Assembly: GCF_000733945.1 (NCBI RefSeq)
Contig: NZ_JPOL01000002.1
Coordinates: 3,225,001-3,289,000, forward strand
Source: Flavimarina sp. Hel_I_48
GTDB lineage: Bacteria > Bacteroidota > Bacteroidia > Flavobacteriales > Flavobacteriaceae
Reading direction: 5' to 3'
DNA: 64,000 nucleotides
The notes beneath the pieces were generated by a model, which worked only from the letters and a program-made list of their open reading frames with translations, did not search any database and was not told the origin of the DNA. Both the position numbers and the translations under genes were made by a program. Below are positions 44,093-53,619 of this stretch, in pieces (positions within the stretch are counted from its first letter, which is position 1; every line of letters starts with the position of its first letter).

Positions 44093-47089
44093 TTATTGCT
44101 TTACGAATTTTAAAATTGTAGGCAGAACAACCAGAAGCAGGGGCAGGGCAAAGGACATTCCCCCGATCACCGCAATGGCAAGGGGCTGATGCAACTGCGC
44201 ACCGGCACCAATCCCCAAAGCGAGGGGAGCAAGGGCCATAATCGCGGCAAATGCGGTCATAAGTTTAGGGCGAAGTCGAGCGGCTATTGCATATTCAATC
44301 TTTTCCTTATGGGAAAGTGATTCATCGACCTCCTGATATTGATGGTAGGTAAAAATGGCATTTTCACCAATGATTCCCACGATCATAATGATTCCTGTGT
44401 AACTGCCCACATTGAGCGGTGTACCCGTCACTAAAAGGGCCAACATGGAACCGGCCACCCCCATAATCGCAACAAGTACGATTACCCCGGCAACCTTAAG
44501 TTTTTTAAACAGAAACAGGATCACCACAAAGACTAATAGCACAGCTGATATGAGTATTTGCAAAAGTTCCCTGAAGGCCTGTTGCTGCTCTTGATAGGAG
44601 CCACCATATTCCATATGAAAATTCGCCGGTAGGCTAACGTTACTAGCCAACCTGGATTTTATATCTGCGAGTGTAGAGCCAAGGTCACGGTTGTTGAGAC
44701 GGGCGGTAATATAGCCCACGGTCTTCTCATTTTCACGGTTCACTTCTGCCACGCCCTTTTTGATCACCACATCGGCGAGTTGCAAAATTGGCACACTGGG
44801 GCCTTTGGGCAACAGTATCCTGGTGTTTTTTAGTTCGTTCACAGAGGTGCCATAGGTTTGCGGATAGCGCATCCTGATATTGATCACCCTTATGTTATCG
44901 ATCATTGTTCCCACCACCGTGCCCATGACCTGGGTCTGTAGCTGTACCTGGAGATCAGCCGGGGTAAGCCCAAACTGTGCCAGTACCGCTTCCTTGGGCC
45001 TAAGTTCGATTTCTGGGCCCGCGATAACGATACCGTCAAATACGTCTGTGGTTCCCTTGACCTGTTCCACTTCCGAAGCTATATGTTTGGAAAGCTGCTC
45101 CAATTTAGCCCTATCATCACCAAATAGTTTGATCTGAATGGGCTGAACGGAGCTCATAAGGTCACCGAGCATATCACCGATCACCTGACCAAAATCCACG
45201 GTAAGCTGGGGCAGTTTTGCCTCTATCTTAGTACGGATCTCATCTGAGACCTCAGTAGTAGTCTTTGATCGTGATTCCTTCAGTTTGATAAGGTAATCTC
45301 CCCGATTAGGCTCGGTTATAAAGAAACCCATCTGTGCGCCAGCCCTTGCCGAAAATGCATCTACCTCTGGCTGATTGTCTAGTATGTCATTAACGATATT
45401 GAGCATCCTTCCCGTCTCCTCAAGGCTTGTTCCCGGCGGACTGTTGAAATCCAGTACAATGCTACCCTCATCCATTTCAGGCAGGAAACCAGATGGCAGT
45501 TTTGGGGGGACAATTATGATGATGGCCACACAGAGTATTGCAAAAATGATCCCGATAATCGGTTTCTCCAGAACGTGGTGAATCCATTTTGTTCTTGGCA
45601 CATGTTGGTGGCCAATTGATTTTTTCCCTGAAAACATTATTGCGAGGACAGGGACCATAAACCAGGTCACAAAAAAGGAACAGGTCAGGGCAATGATCAT
45701 GGTAAATGCCATGACTTTAAAGTATGCCCCGGCAACCCCGGTCATCATTACAAAGGGGATGAAGATTACCACCGTGCTCAGGAACGACCCTATCATTGCA
45801 GGGAGCAGATGGGAGATGGCCTCCCCTGCGCTCCACGCGATCGGCTTATCAGGATACTCCTCCTTTATTTTATGGATCTGCTCAATGATGATCACCACAT
45901 CATCGATCATCAGCCCTATGGCTGCGGCAATGGCCCCCAACGTCATGATATTGAACGTATAGCCTACTGCATTGATGAGTATCAGTGTAAGGGAAAGGGT
46001 CACTGGTATGGTAAAAAGGACTACAAGGCTTGATGCAAAAGAACGAAGAAAAATTACCACAACAAAGAGGGCAAGTGCGAGGCCTATCCACAGTACATCC
46101 TTGATACTCTTGATACTTGTATTTACAAAGTTCGCCTGCTTGTAATAGGGTACCAGTTTTACTGTTTTTGGTAGTATTTTGGCCAGTTCTTCAACCTTTT
46201 TCTCAATACTGTCATTAACCGCGATAAGGTTGGCGCTGGGCTGTTTGACAATGGCTATGAGCGGCACGTTGTTGCCGTTGGCGAAGATTTTTGTATACTG
46301 CTTGGCCTCGGCCACCGTAACATTGGCAATATCCTTGAGCTGAACCAGCCGTGTGGCGGAATTCTTGATGACCAGATTCTCTAAGTCTTTGAGCCCTTTG
46401 ACCGAATTATCGGTGAGGGTAAGGTACATCCGGTTGTAATCGATAAGGTAACCATCTGATTGAATGATATTTGAATTTGTAACCGCATTTTGAACAGTAG
46501 TGGGGCTTATTCCCAGGTTTTTTAGGATTTCCGGTTTCAGTATGATCTGGTATTCTTTGTCCTTTCCGCCAATGATAGCAACGTCCGACACTCCTGGGGT
46601 GGCACTTAAATAGGGTCGCACTTGATATTTGGCAATTACCTTCAGATCGACCTGAGACAAGTCACCTTCCAGCGAATAGCCCATAACCGGAAGTATGGAA
46701 GGGTTCATTTTTTCGACCGAAAAATTGGTGTTGGGCAAAATGTCCCCTTTGGCTTGGCCAATAAAAGATTCTATCTGTGAACGAGCAACATCAATATCCA
46801 TATCCCAGTTAAGGAATACCGAAATTTCCGTACTTCCCCTAGAAGTGGTGCTCCTTATGTAGCTGAGCCCCTGCGTTCTCCTTAACGCATTTTCCAGGGG
46901 GATGGTCACGGCCGCCATCATCTTATCCACCGGTTGTTGTCCAGAATCAGCTATCACCTTGATCTTTGGAAAGGTGATATTGGGGAAAAGTCCGGTCTTT
47001 AGGTTTTGGTAGGTGAAAAATCCACCGGCAAGCAGCAGTATTCCTAAGGCAAGCAGGGGGAACTTATAACTGTTGAGCCTGTTTTTCAT
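44093..47089 (-). CDS. RND efflux transporter permease
   Basis: A 998-residue inner-membrane proton antiporter of the AcrB/HAE-like group, within the usual size range. The N-terminal TM1 is followed by porter domain sequence (GLFPNITFPKIKVIADSGQQ, RSTTSRGSTEIS). The TM4 acidic pair is in GAIAAAIGLMIDDVVIIIEQ, and the second half repeats the layout with SGFLPEMDEGSIVLDFNSPPG. I cannot decide between drug and metal substrates. It overlaps the adaptor gene by 4 bp (ATGA), indicating translational coupling in a TolC-adaptor-pump operon. Confidence 0.92.
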   Translation of the reverse strand: MKNRLNSYKFPLLALGILLLAGGFFTYQNLKTGLFPNITFPKIKVIADSGQQPVDKMMAAVTIPLENALRRTQGLSYIRSTTSRGSTEISVFLNWDMDIDVARSQIESFIGQAKGDILPNTNFSVEKMNPSILPVMGYSLEGDLSQVDLKVIAKYQVRPYLSATPGVSDVAIIGGKDKEYQIILKPEILKNLGISPTTVQNAVTNSNIIQSDGYLIDYNRMYLTLTDNSVKGLKDLENLVIKNSATRLVQLKDIANVTVAEAKQYTKIFANGNNVPLIAIVKQPSANLIAVNDSIEKKVEELAKILPKTVKLVPYYKQANFVNTSIKSIKDVLWIGLALALFVVVIFLRSFASSLVVLFTIPVTLSLTLILINAVGYTFNIMTLGAIAAAIGLMIDDVVIIIEQIHKIKEEYPDKPIAWSAGEAISHLLPAMIGSFLSTVVIFIPFVMMTGVAGAYFKVMAFTMIIALTCSFFVTWFMVPVLAIMFSGKKSIGHQHVPRTKWIHHVLEKPIIGIIFAILCVAIIIIVPPKLPSGFLPEMDEGSIVLDFNSPPGTSLEETGRMLNIVNDILDNQPEVDAFSARAGAQMGFFITEPNRGDYLIKLKESRSKTTTEVSDEIRTKIEAKLPQLTVDFGQVIGDMLGDLMSSVQPIQIKLFGDDRAKLEQLSKHIASEVEQVKGTTDVFDGIVIAGPEIELRPKEAVLAQFGLTPADLQVQLQTQVMGTVVGTMIDNIRVINIRMRYPQTYGTSVNELKNTRILLPKGPSVPILQLADVVIKKGVAEVNRENEKTVGYITARLNNRDLGSTLADIKSRLASNVSLPANFHMEYGGSYQEQQQAFRELLQILISAVLLVFVVILFLFKKLKVAGVIVLVAIMGVAGSMLALLVTGTPLNVGSYTGIIMIVGIIGENAIFTYHQYQEVDESLSHKEKIEYAIAARLRPKLMTAFAAIMALAPLALGIGAGAQLHQPLAIAVIGGMSFALPLLLVVLPTILKFVKQ

Positions 47090-48015
47090 TGTCGCATGAT
47101 TTTGACCTTGGTGGAATCCTGCATCTGGTAGCTGCCCTCGGTTACCACGCGATCACCAAGTTTCACGTTTGAAGACTTGATCTGTACCACGGAATCATTT
47201 TGCAGCAATGGGATAACCTCTTGCTTTGTTGCCAGGGAATCATCAACGATCTTCATCACCCAGAAATCGGTCATCAGCTCATTAGTCTGCAATGCCTGTT
47301 GCGGAACGGCAAGTGCAGTACTGTCCTGCTTTACTATGGTTCTTACATTAACGTTGAGGCCTTCGGGCAGGTTGGCATTGGGCATTGCGATAAGGAAGGT
47401 CTGTGTCTGGTCAACGGAATCGATCACGGGCAACATTCCGGTAACCCTTGCATCAACGGATGCACCTTCTGGTAAAATTACCTGACACCTCGTTCCCAGC
47501 GCCATACCTTTTTTTTGATCAAAGGGAACGTTCACTTTGACCACCAGTGTTTCGGGCTGGGTTATTACCGCCAGTATATCGCCTTCGGCAACATAATCGC
47601 CCTTTACCACATTGAGCTGTGTAAGGGTGCCGGATGCATTGGAAGTTATGCGCAATGGCTTTGTGAATTGTGCCAGGGAACTATCAATACTCACGGCATC
47701 CGCAAGTGCGGCCTGCTCCTTGGTGTGTAGCGTGGCAAAGGTAGCTCCCCGGCGGATACCGGCCCCGCGGCCATAGGGCAGATAGGTCACATAGCCGGTG
47801 ACCTGGCTGCGCAGGTTCTCTTTTTTTTGGTACTGGGTGACCCCGTTGTACTCACGGTACTCTTTTATATTGGTGACTTCCACAGTTGCTGCCCTTACAT
47901 CTATGGCTGCCTTTACCGAAAGGGGCGGGGTACCGTTACCGTCATTACAGGAGACCATGAAAAGGAGCATAATACTCAGAAGAGGGATAAACCCCATCGA
48001 ATTTAAAAGCCTCAT
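47086..48015 (-). CDS. RND periplasmic adaptor (membrane fusion) lipoprotein
   Basis: A 309-residue lipoprotein (MVSC lipobox) that bridges the pump and TolC. A short barrel-sandwich domain is visible (LRSQVTGYVTYLPYGRGAGIRRGATFATL and SGTLTQLNVVKGDYVAEGDILAVI), with only a short helical hairpin between its halves. Beta-barrel and membrane-proximal domains end the protein. It starts 1 bp after the TolC-like gene and overlaps the pump gene by 4 bp. The 309 residues are on the short side for the family. Confidence 0.9.
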   Translation of the reverse strand: MRLLNSMGFIPLLSIMLLFMVSCNDGNGTPPLSVKAAIDVRAATVEVTNIKEYREYNGVTQYQKKENLRSQVTGYVTYLPYGRGAGIRRGATFATLHTKEQAALADAVSIDSSLAQFTKPLRITSNASGTLTQLNVVKGDYVAEGDILAVITQPETLVVKVNVPFDQKKGMALGTRCQVILPEGASVDARVTGMLPVIDSVDQTQTFLIAMPNANLPEGLNVNVRTIVKQDSTALAVPQQALQTNELMTDFWVMKIVDDSLATKQEVIPLLQNDSVVQIKSSNVKLGDRVVTEGSYQMQDSTKVKIMRQ

Positions 48016-48016
48016 A

Positions 48017-49291
48017 TCACCAGTTTATATATTCATATTGATTTTGTAGGAGCCAGAGGTTTACCTGCATCTGTATGCGTGTACTCTCCGCCGACCTGTA
48101 ATTCTGCACCACGTTCAGGTAATCGATCACCGAGACCTGCCCCCGTACCAGTTTATCCCTGTAGAGTTTGCGAACGACATCCTGATTTTTCAACTGCTGT
48201 TTCATAAGTTTCAGATTCTGTTCCTGGAAAGCGATCTGATCGGTTAGGCTCTGCAAATTATTTTTCTTGACCGTCCGGTTATTTTCAAGGGTGTTTTGTA
48301 TGTTCTCTTGTTTTATAAGGCTCATTTGGGAATTTATACGCCTCTGGTGCCCGTCAAATAAGGGAAGTGTAAATTGCAATCCTGCACTCGCCCCGACCTT
48401 ATGGTAAATATTTGGGATCTGCACCGCATTGAGACCGGCATCGGCAAAAGCGGAGACCTGGGGTCTGTACTTGTTGTTAAACACTTCCCTGTCAGCCTCA
48501 ATCTGAAGGCTATCATTAGTAAAGCGTGCCTGGTAAAAAAAATGTTCAGAACTGGGTTCAATTACCAGTTTTGGTTCAGAAAGATTTATACCCATCTCAA
48601 TTGGGGCCGAACTCAGGGCGTAGAGCTGTCTTTCGGTTTCCCTCAGACTATTGCGAAACTGTCCAATGATTATCCTAGTTTGGTCAATGGTTACCTGTAA
48701 AAGCAGGTAGTCGCTCTGCAATAAAATACCATTCTTGACCAAGATCCCGATCACCTTGAGTCTTATCTGCAGATCGTCAACAAGTTGCTGATTGAGCTTT
48801 TCCTGTAACTGATATCCATAGGCGGTAACGTAGAGGGCAATCAAATTATTCTTCAGGTTGTGATATACCTCTTTGTAGTTCAGTGCCAGTGCCCCATTGC
48901 GCACCATTTGTTGAAACAACAGGTTATTTGTGATGGATCTGTTAAAAAGTTGTTGGGTTACCCGAACCTGCGCTGCGTAAAGACCGCCATTGGTAATGCC
49001 TACATCATAGCCATAGGCATACTCGGAAGGATTGGTAGTAATATCAACAACCTTTCTACTATCAAAATAGGGGGCTACCAGGACATCTGCAAGGGCATCC
49101 ATTTGTGGTAGCCTGTTCTGGGCAATGATCATCTGCTTCCGGAGTTCCCCTATATTTTCGAGATTTACCGTATTTAAAAGTGAATCATTGTTCTGTTTTG
49201 CCTGGCTTAAAAAATAACTTAGGCTGATTTCTTGCGCATGGGAGAATTGCGCAATACAGAAAAACAAAATAGGTATCAGCACTTTTTTCAC
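48017..49291 (-). CDS. TolC-family outer-membrane efflux protein
   Basis: A 424-residue outer-membrane channel protein with a signal ending QFSHAQ. It is rich in long amphipathic helices (SYFLSQAKQNNDSLLNTVNLENIG, TLENNRTVKKNNLQSLTDQIAFQEQNL), with two repeats of the TolC coiled-coil layout and LKMMKQQLKN-like heptads. The C-terminal DYLNVVQNYRSAESTRIQMQVNLWLLQNQYEYIN is typical. It is the first gene of the TolC-adaptor-RND-DedA operon and carries the response-regulator-type promoter. Confidence 0.9.
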   Translation of the reverse strand: MKKVLIPILFFCIAQFSHAQEISLSYFLSQAKQNNDSLLNTVNLENIGELRKQMIIAQNRLPQMDALADVLVAPYFDSRKVVDITTNPSEYAYGYDVGITNGGLYAAQVRVTQQLFNRSITNNLLFQQMVRNGALALNYKEVYHNLKNNLIALYVTAYGYQLQEKLNQQLVDDLQIRLKVIGILVKNGILLQSDYLLLQVTIDQTRIIIGQFRNSLRETERQLYALSSAPIEMGINLSEPKLVIEPSSEHFFYQARFTNDSLQIEADREVFNNKYRPQVSAFADAGLNAVQIPNIYHKVGASAGLQFTLPLFDGHQRRINSQMSLIKQENIQNTLENNRTVKKNNLQSLTDQIAFQEQNLKLMKQQLKNQDVVRKLYRDKLVRGQVSVIDYLNVVQNYRSAESTRIQMQVNLWLLQNQYEYINW

Positions 49292-49340
49292 GAGCGAAAT
49301 TGATATTTATAAAATTTGGACTTATAAAAATTTTATTTTT

Positions 49341-49375
49341 CAAAAGTAGCACCTAATTCTAAAGAAGGTTTAAAG
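49341..49375 (-). promoter_or_regulatory. 11-bp direct-repeat operator and -7 box, efflux operon promoter
   Basis: Plus-strand heptamers TTTAAAG (49369) and TCTAAAG (49358) are 11 bp apart. TACTTTTG in gene sense (49348-49341), a perfect TAnnTTTG box, begins 9 nt below the nearer repeat. The TolC ATG is 49 nt further downstream. Confidence 0.7.
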
Positions 49376-50446
49376 GGCATTAATGATCTGCGTTCTGCCG
49401 TGCCAGGTCATAAAATATACAAATCCACTAAATATTTTAAGATCTTTCAACATCTCTATAAAGTAGGTAGGTTTCGTAATGATTTGATGCCATTACAGAC
49501 ATTTTAAAAAATCGATAAAATTTATCTTTATGACCCTTAAAATCAAATTTTAATGAGGACTTAACTTCTCGATTAGGCGAAACTCTTTTATATTATAAAA
49601 ATTAAAGTACGTGTGATAAGAATATTGGCTAGATGAAATCTAGTTGCTACTAATTCAATAGAAGAAATGATAATTCAGTACAAAAGGTTTTGACAATTGA
49701 ATTTCTAAATGATGTTTATTTTGAAATTTTAAAATAAGATGGCAAATATAGAAATGGATGAATAAAAAAATATTTGCGACGGGGACCATTAGCCGAAATG
49801 AAAAATTCAAAATTGAACTCTATGTTTGTTAATTTTTTAAAAATTAAGGAAGAAATTCACAGATTATTCCAAAGACAATTATTTTAGTGATTTAAACAAT
49901 GAATAATTTGTATATATAGTATGTAAATTATGATAGGTAAAGGGTAGTATGTTTTTTCATATATCCGTAATTACTTTTATGCGATTGATTTTTTTAATAC
50001 GAAATATATGGCTCACTGTAATCTTAAAATTAAGCGCTGAGCTATATCTTAAAAATATACAAAAATATGTGTAGATTAATGAGCTCGGGCTATAGTCTTT
50101 AAAATGCTACATTATAAAATATAAAACCACGCAATTCTTACAAATTGAGTGGTTTTATATTTTAAGGGTCTGGCTATATTTAAAATTCATATAGATAAAT
50201 CCCAATTAAAAATAATCAAAGCAAAGATTCCCTAAAATTTTGATGTATAGGATAATCTACAATAATATCCTATGACAAGTAATTTAGACCTATAAAGTAA
50301 TGCTCTAATTTTTCACAGAATTACCGAGAGATACTCAAAACGTTAGTGCTAAAATTACACTGTAAACAATTGTAAATGATTTAAATACGAACATATATTT
50401 TAGCTTTTACTTAACAATAAAGAGTGTTTTATCGTTTATTTGTGTA
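49376..50446. other. AT-rich gene desert, no supported gene
   Basis: About 1.07 kb with dense stop codons in all frames. Apart from the hairpin at 50117-50162 I see no coding signal, RNA-gene fold or repeat family. Base composition is markedly more A/T-rich than flanking genes. It could host a small RNA ending at the hairpin, but there is no direct sign of one. Confidence 0.5.
50117..50162. terminator. Long bidirectional hairpin in the gene desert
   Basis: AAATATAAAACCACGCAATT (50117-50136) pairs with 50143-50162 over 20 bp with one mismatch and a 6-nt loop. Flanking A/T-runs give a U-rich tail in either direction. It may terminate the small membrane-protein transcript on the minus strand (about 285 bp downstream of that stop), or an unseen RNA on the plus strand. 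Confidence 0.6.
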
Positions 50447-50608
50447 CTAAATCTGCGGCTTTTTTTGAATGTCATCTATTGAATTGTCCTCAGAATCTTG
50501 TTGTAAATCGAGTTCGGCTTTGATCATTGCCATTTCACGATTCTCTTTAATGATCAATGCCACTAGGATCAGAGCGATTATAATCCAAACAATGTTGCTA
50601 ATAGTCAT
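50447..50608 (-). CDS. Small single-pass membrane protein, 53 residues
   Basis: ATG at 50608 to TAG at 50447, 53 codons. Residues 6-20 form one hydrophobic helix (IVWIIIALILVALII). KENRE follows, then an acidic, Gln-rich soluble tail (LDLQQDSEDNSIDD) ending KKPQI. A TAACTTTA -7-like box lies at 50640-50633, 25 nt upstream of the start. The Nout-Cin-like charge pattern and promoter support a real gene, but no family is recognised. It stands alone in a 2-kb desert. Confidence 0.6.
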   Translation of the reverse strand: MTISNIVWIIIALILVALIIKENREMAMIKAELDLQQDSEDNSIDDIQKKPQI

Positions 50609-51313
50609 AATTAATGTATTTGGGGTTAGATATAAAGTTAACTAAAACTTGGAAACTGATTTTATATTATAGAGCGCTCTTGTAAATGATTATCTCATAT
50701 TAAAATCAATAGGGGTAAAATCGCCATAAATGACATTTTCTTTATGAAGATCCTTCACGACAATAGAATATGCTCATCACGAAACATATCGATTAAAGGA
50801 AAGGTGAAGAAAATAGTATCATAAAAAATGATGTGCAATATGCCACATGTGAAGATGAAAAAAAAAACACTGAATGCTTAAAATAAAAGTGTTCCAAATT
50901 TTATATAAAACAAACCATAGTGTTTAAAAATCCCAAAAAATAAATATTAATAAACCGTGTTTCTTTAAAATCATATCTGATAGACTAATTAGCAATTTGT
51001 AAAAATATTGATAAGATTTTTATTAAATTTATTCAAATTTAATCAATGAGTCTATAAATATTTTAATTTTCATAAATGTGCGTTTTGTACCATAGCGACG
51101 ACATATTAAAATTGTTAGGTGTCCTTATGTTAGTAGTATAGCCCCCAGGTATAAAACTTCAAACTAATTGCCATAGTATAAATAACCCCATTAAATTTTT
51201 ATCCTACAGAGATGATTAAAATGGTGTAGTAAGGAGTTTTTTTATTTAGCGAAGGTCTGAATGAATGAAAAATAGGATTATAGCACAGTTATTATTCAAC
51301 CAACAGAAATACA
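50609..51313. other. AT-rich intergenic stretch upstream of the FAH-domain gene
   Basis: About 700 bp with no open frame I can support on either strand. It must hold the promoter of the FAH-domain gene. Neither the mannan-regulon element nor the 11-bp repeats of the envelope island are present. Confidence 0.5.
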
Positions 51314-52513
51314 ATGATATTAGAAACGATTATTCCTATAATGGGAAGTGAAGGTACTTGGATAGGTAGATGTCACGTTCCAAAAAACGCCGCTTTTAAA
51401 AATATTGCAGGTCCGCATACGGTGTGGGTTCATAAGGGCGAAGTATATGATCTCTCCTTTTATTTTAAATCTACCAGCGAACTTATCAATACGCCATCTT
51501 ATAAAAATTTTTTAAATACCGAAGATCGCAAGATTAATAAACTCTGTAACCTGGAGGAAGTCCTTGAGAATTCATTGTATGATAAACGGGATATGGATAA
51601 ACCCTTTTTATTGGCTCCAAACGATACACAGGCTATCAAAGCTTGTGGTGTGACCTTTATAAAAAGCCTACTGGAACGTGTTATAGAAGAAAAAGCAAAG
51701 GGTGAACCAAAACTAGCCATGCAGTTGAGGAATGAGATTACCTCAACTATAGGAGCTAGTCTAAATCATGTAAAACCAGGCTCTCCTAACGCTGTTCAAT
51801 TAAAGGAAGAATTACAGAAAAGGGGAATCTGGTCACAATATCTGGAAGTAGGTATAGGGCCAGATGCTGAAGTATTTACCAAGAGCCAGCCCTTTTCTTC
51901 CGTTGGTTATGGGGCAGAAATAGGAATTCATAAAGATTCCTACTGGAACAATCCAGAACCAGAAATTGTACTTACCGTTTCCAATAAGGGAGAAATAATG
52001 GGTGCTACACTAGGTAATGATGTAAATCTCAGGGATTTTGAAGGTCGAAGCGCCTTGCTTTTAGGGGAGGCGAAAGATCAAAACGGATCTTGTGCCATAG
52101 GGCCACTCTATAGAATGTTTGATGATACATTTACGCTTGAGGATGTCAAAGAATCTAAAGTTTCCCTGAGAATAGAGGGGGAAGATGGATTTTCTCTTGA
52201 GGATACAAGTGATATGGGTCAGATTAGTAGATCCCCTGAAGAATTGGTCGCCCAGGTCATAAGTGAACATCATCAATATCCTGATGGCTTTGTTCTTTTT
52301 TGCGGAACGATGTTCGCTCCTACTTTAGATCGGGGAGAAAAGGGATTAGGCTTTACGCATAAACTTCAAGATAAAGTTACCATAGCCTCTCCTAAATTAG
52401 GTAAATTAACCAATTGGGTAAATTATGCAGATAAAATTCCAAAATGGGAATTTGGGATCAATGCATTTGTTAATTACACGCTAGAAAGGTCAAAAGCTGA
52501 AATTATCGGGTAA
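51314..52513 (+). CDS. FAH-fold 2-keto-3-deoxy-aldonate dehydratase-like protein (XylX type)
   Basis: A 399-residue cytoplasmic protein of the fumarylacetoacetase superfamily. An N-terminal domain of about 180 residues precedes the FAH core. The core has SVGYGAEIGIHKDSYWNNPEPEIVLTVSN (acidic metal ligands in EPEIVL), TLGNDVNLRDFEGRSALLLGEAKDQNGSCAIGP and HHQYPDGFVLFCGTMFAPT. Length and core motifs fit the XylX/2-keto-3-deoxy-pentonate dehydratase branch of the oxidative pentose (Weimberg) route, rather than true fumarylacetoacetase. No signal peptide. It stands 490 bp upstream of the ECF sigma gene and has the same orientation. A role downstream of the periplasmic dehydratase is inferred. Confidence 0.78.
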   Translation: MILETIIPIMGSEGTWIGRCHVPKNAAFKNIAGPHTVWVHKGEVYDLSFYFKSTSELINTPSYKNFLNTEDRKINKLCNLEEVLENSLYDKRDMDKPFLLAPNDTQAIKACGVTFIKSLLERVIEEKAKGEPKLAMQLRNEITSTIGASLNHVKPGSPNAVQLKEELQKRGIWSQYLEVGIGPDAEVFTKSQPFSSVGYGAEIGIHKDSYWNNPEPEIVLTVSNKGEIMGATLGNDVNLRDFEGRSALLLGEAKDQNGSCAIGPLYRMFDDTFTLEDVKESKVSLRIEGEDGFSLEDTSDMGQISRSPEELVAQVISEHHQYPDGFVLFCGTMFAPTLDRGEKGLGFTHKLQDKVTIASPKLGKLTNWVNYADKIPKWEFGINAFVNYTLERSKAEIIG

Positions 52514-53003
52514 TTGACAGAACACTATAAGAAACATTTGCTTACTATACGATAAGAATATATTTTAGGATTAGCGATATTATATGGCTTTCTTCTACCA
52601 CACTTAAATTATGGCTAATATTTTGAGGTTTTAGAGCGTTTTTCGATCATTTTTGGAGCTTTTTTATCTATTAATATTTGTTTTTTCGCTCTACATTCAA
52701 ATAGTTGGAATAGCAATATACATTGTGCAAACAGGTTAAATATTTTGGATTAGGATTTAGCGCATTCATTAGATCTGAATAAAAGCTAAAGAATAATTTT
52801 CCAATCGCATTATCCATTCCTATACAGATTATTGTAGATTATCAAATACGCAATTATAGCGTTAATTTATTTTTGTTAACTTATTTTTTTGCAAAAATAT
52901 TAAGTTATTAATACCTTGTTGTGATTTAAAAATGTAAAACCAACAATTATATTATCATAAAAAATAATCTTTTTGTGATGCGATCCACTAAAAATCTAAG
53001 ATT
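52514..53003. other. Intergenic stretch upstream of the ECF sigma gene
   Basis: 490 bp of AT-rich DNA with no supported gene. It presumably contains the promoter of the sigma/anti-sigma/SusCD operon. I could not single out a convincing -33/-7 pair. Confidence 0.5.
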
Positions 53004-53519
53004 ATGAAGAAAAAGGATACTACGGTCTTAGAGGAAATGTTTACAAAACATTATCAGGAGTGGTGTCTATTATCCTTCAGTTATGTAAAAGATCTGGATG
53101 ATGCCAAAGATGTGGTGCAGAATATTTTTATTAAACTGCTACAGAATGATACGTATGCTTCCTGCAATAATATGAAGAGTTATATCTTCACTGCGGTACG
53201 TAATGAGAGCCTCACAAGGATCAAAAAGCAAAAAAAGACCATTCCTATTGGTTATCTGGGTACGGAAACCCCTTCTTTTGAGAATAATATTATTCAAAGG
53301 GAAATATCAGAAAAGGTTTTAAAGGAAATTTACTCGCTGCCAGATAAAAATCAAAAAGTATTTAAACTTTGCGTGTTAGAGGGTTTGAAATACGAGAATG
53401 CTGCCGAAATATTGGGTATTACCGTAAATACAGTAAAATATCATCTAAAAACTTCTTTCAAAATTTTACGTATAAACTTAAGGGATGTTTACTATAGTGT
53501 GCTGTTAATTATTATATAA
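53004..53519 (+). CDS. ECF-type RNA polymerase sigma factor
   Basis: A 171-residue sigma factor of the FecI-like Bacteroidetes group. Region 2 is seen as LLSFSYVKDLDDAKDVVQNIFIKLLQ and MKSYIFTAVRNESLTRIKKQKK. Region 4 is seen as LPDKNQKVFKLCVLEGLKYENAAEILGITVNTVKYHLKTSFKIL. It is followed by the FecR gene and an STN-SusC gene, the standard trans-envelope relay in which substrate binding outside releases the sigma factor inside. It probably directs transcription of its own operon. Confidence 0.93.
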   Translation: MKKKDTTVLEEMFTKHYQEWCLLSFSYVKDLDDAKDVVQNIFIKLLQNDTYASCNNMKSYIFTAVRNESLTRIKKQKKTIPIGYLGTETPSFENNIIQREISEKVLKEIYSLPDKNQKVFKLCVLEGLKYENAAEILGITVNTVKYHLKTSFKILRINLRDVYYSVLLIII

Positions 53520-53619
53520 ATAATTAATTTGTATATTTTTTGAATAATTGACTACCCTCAATGTGATATTTTGAGTCTTTACTAAAAGAGGTCTTTTATC
53601 TCTTAAAATAGTAAAGATT

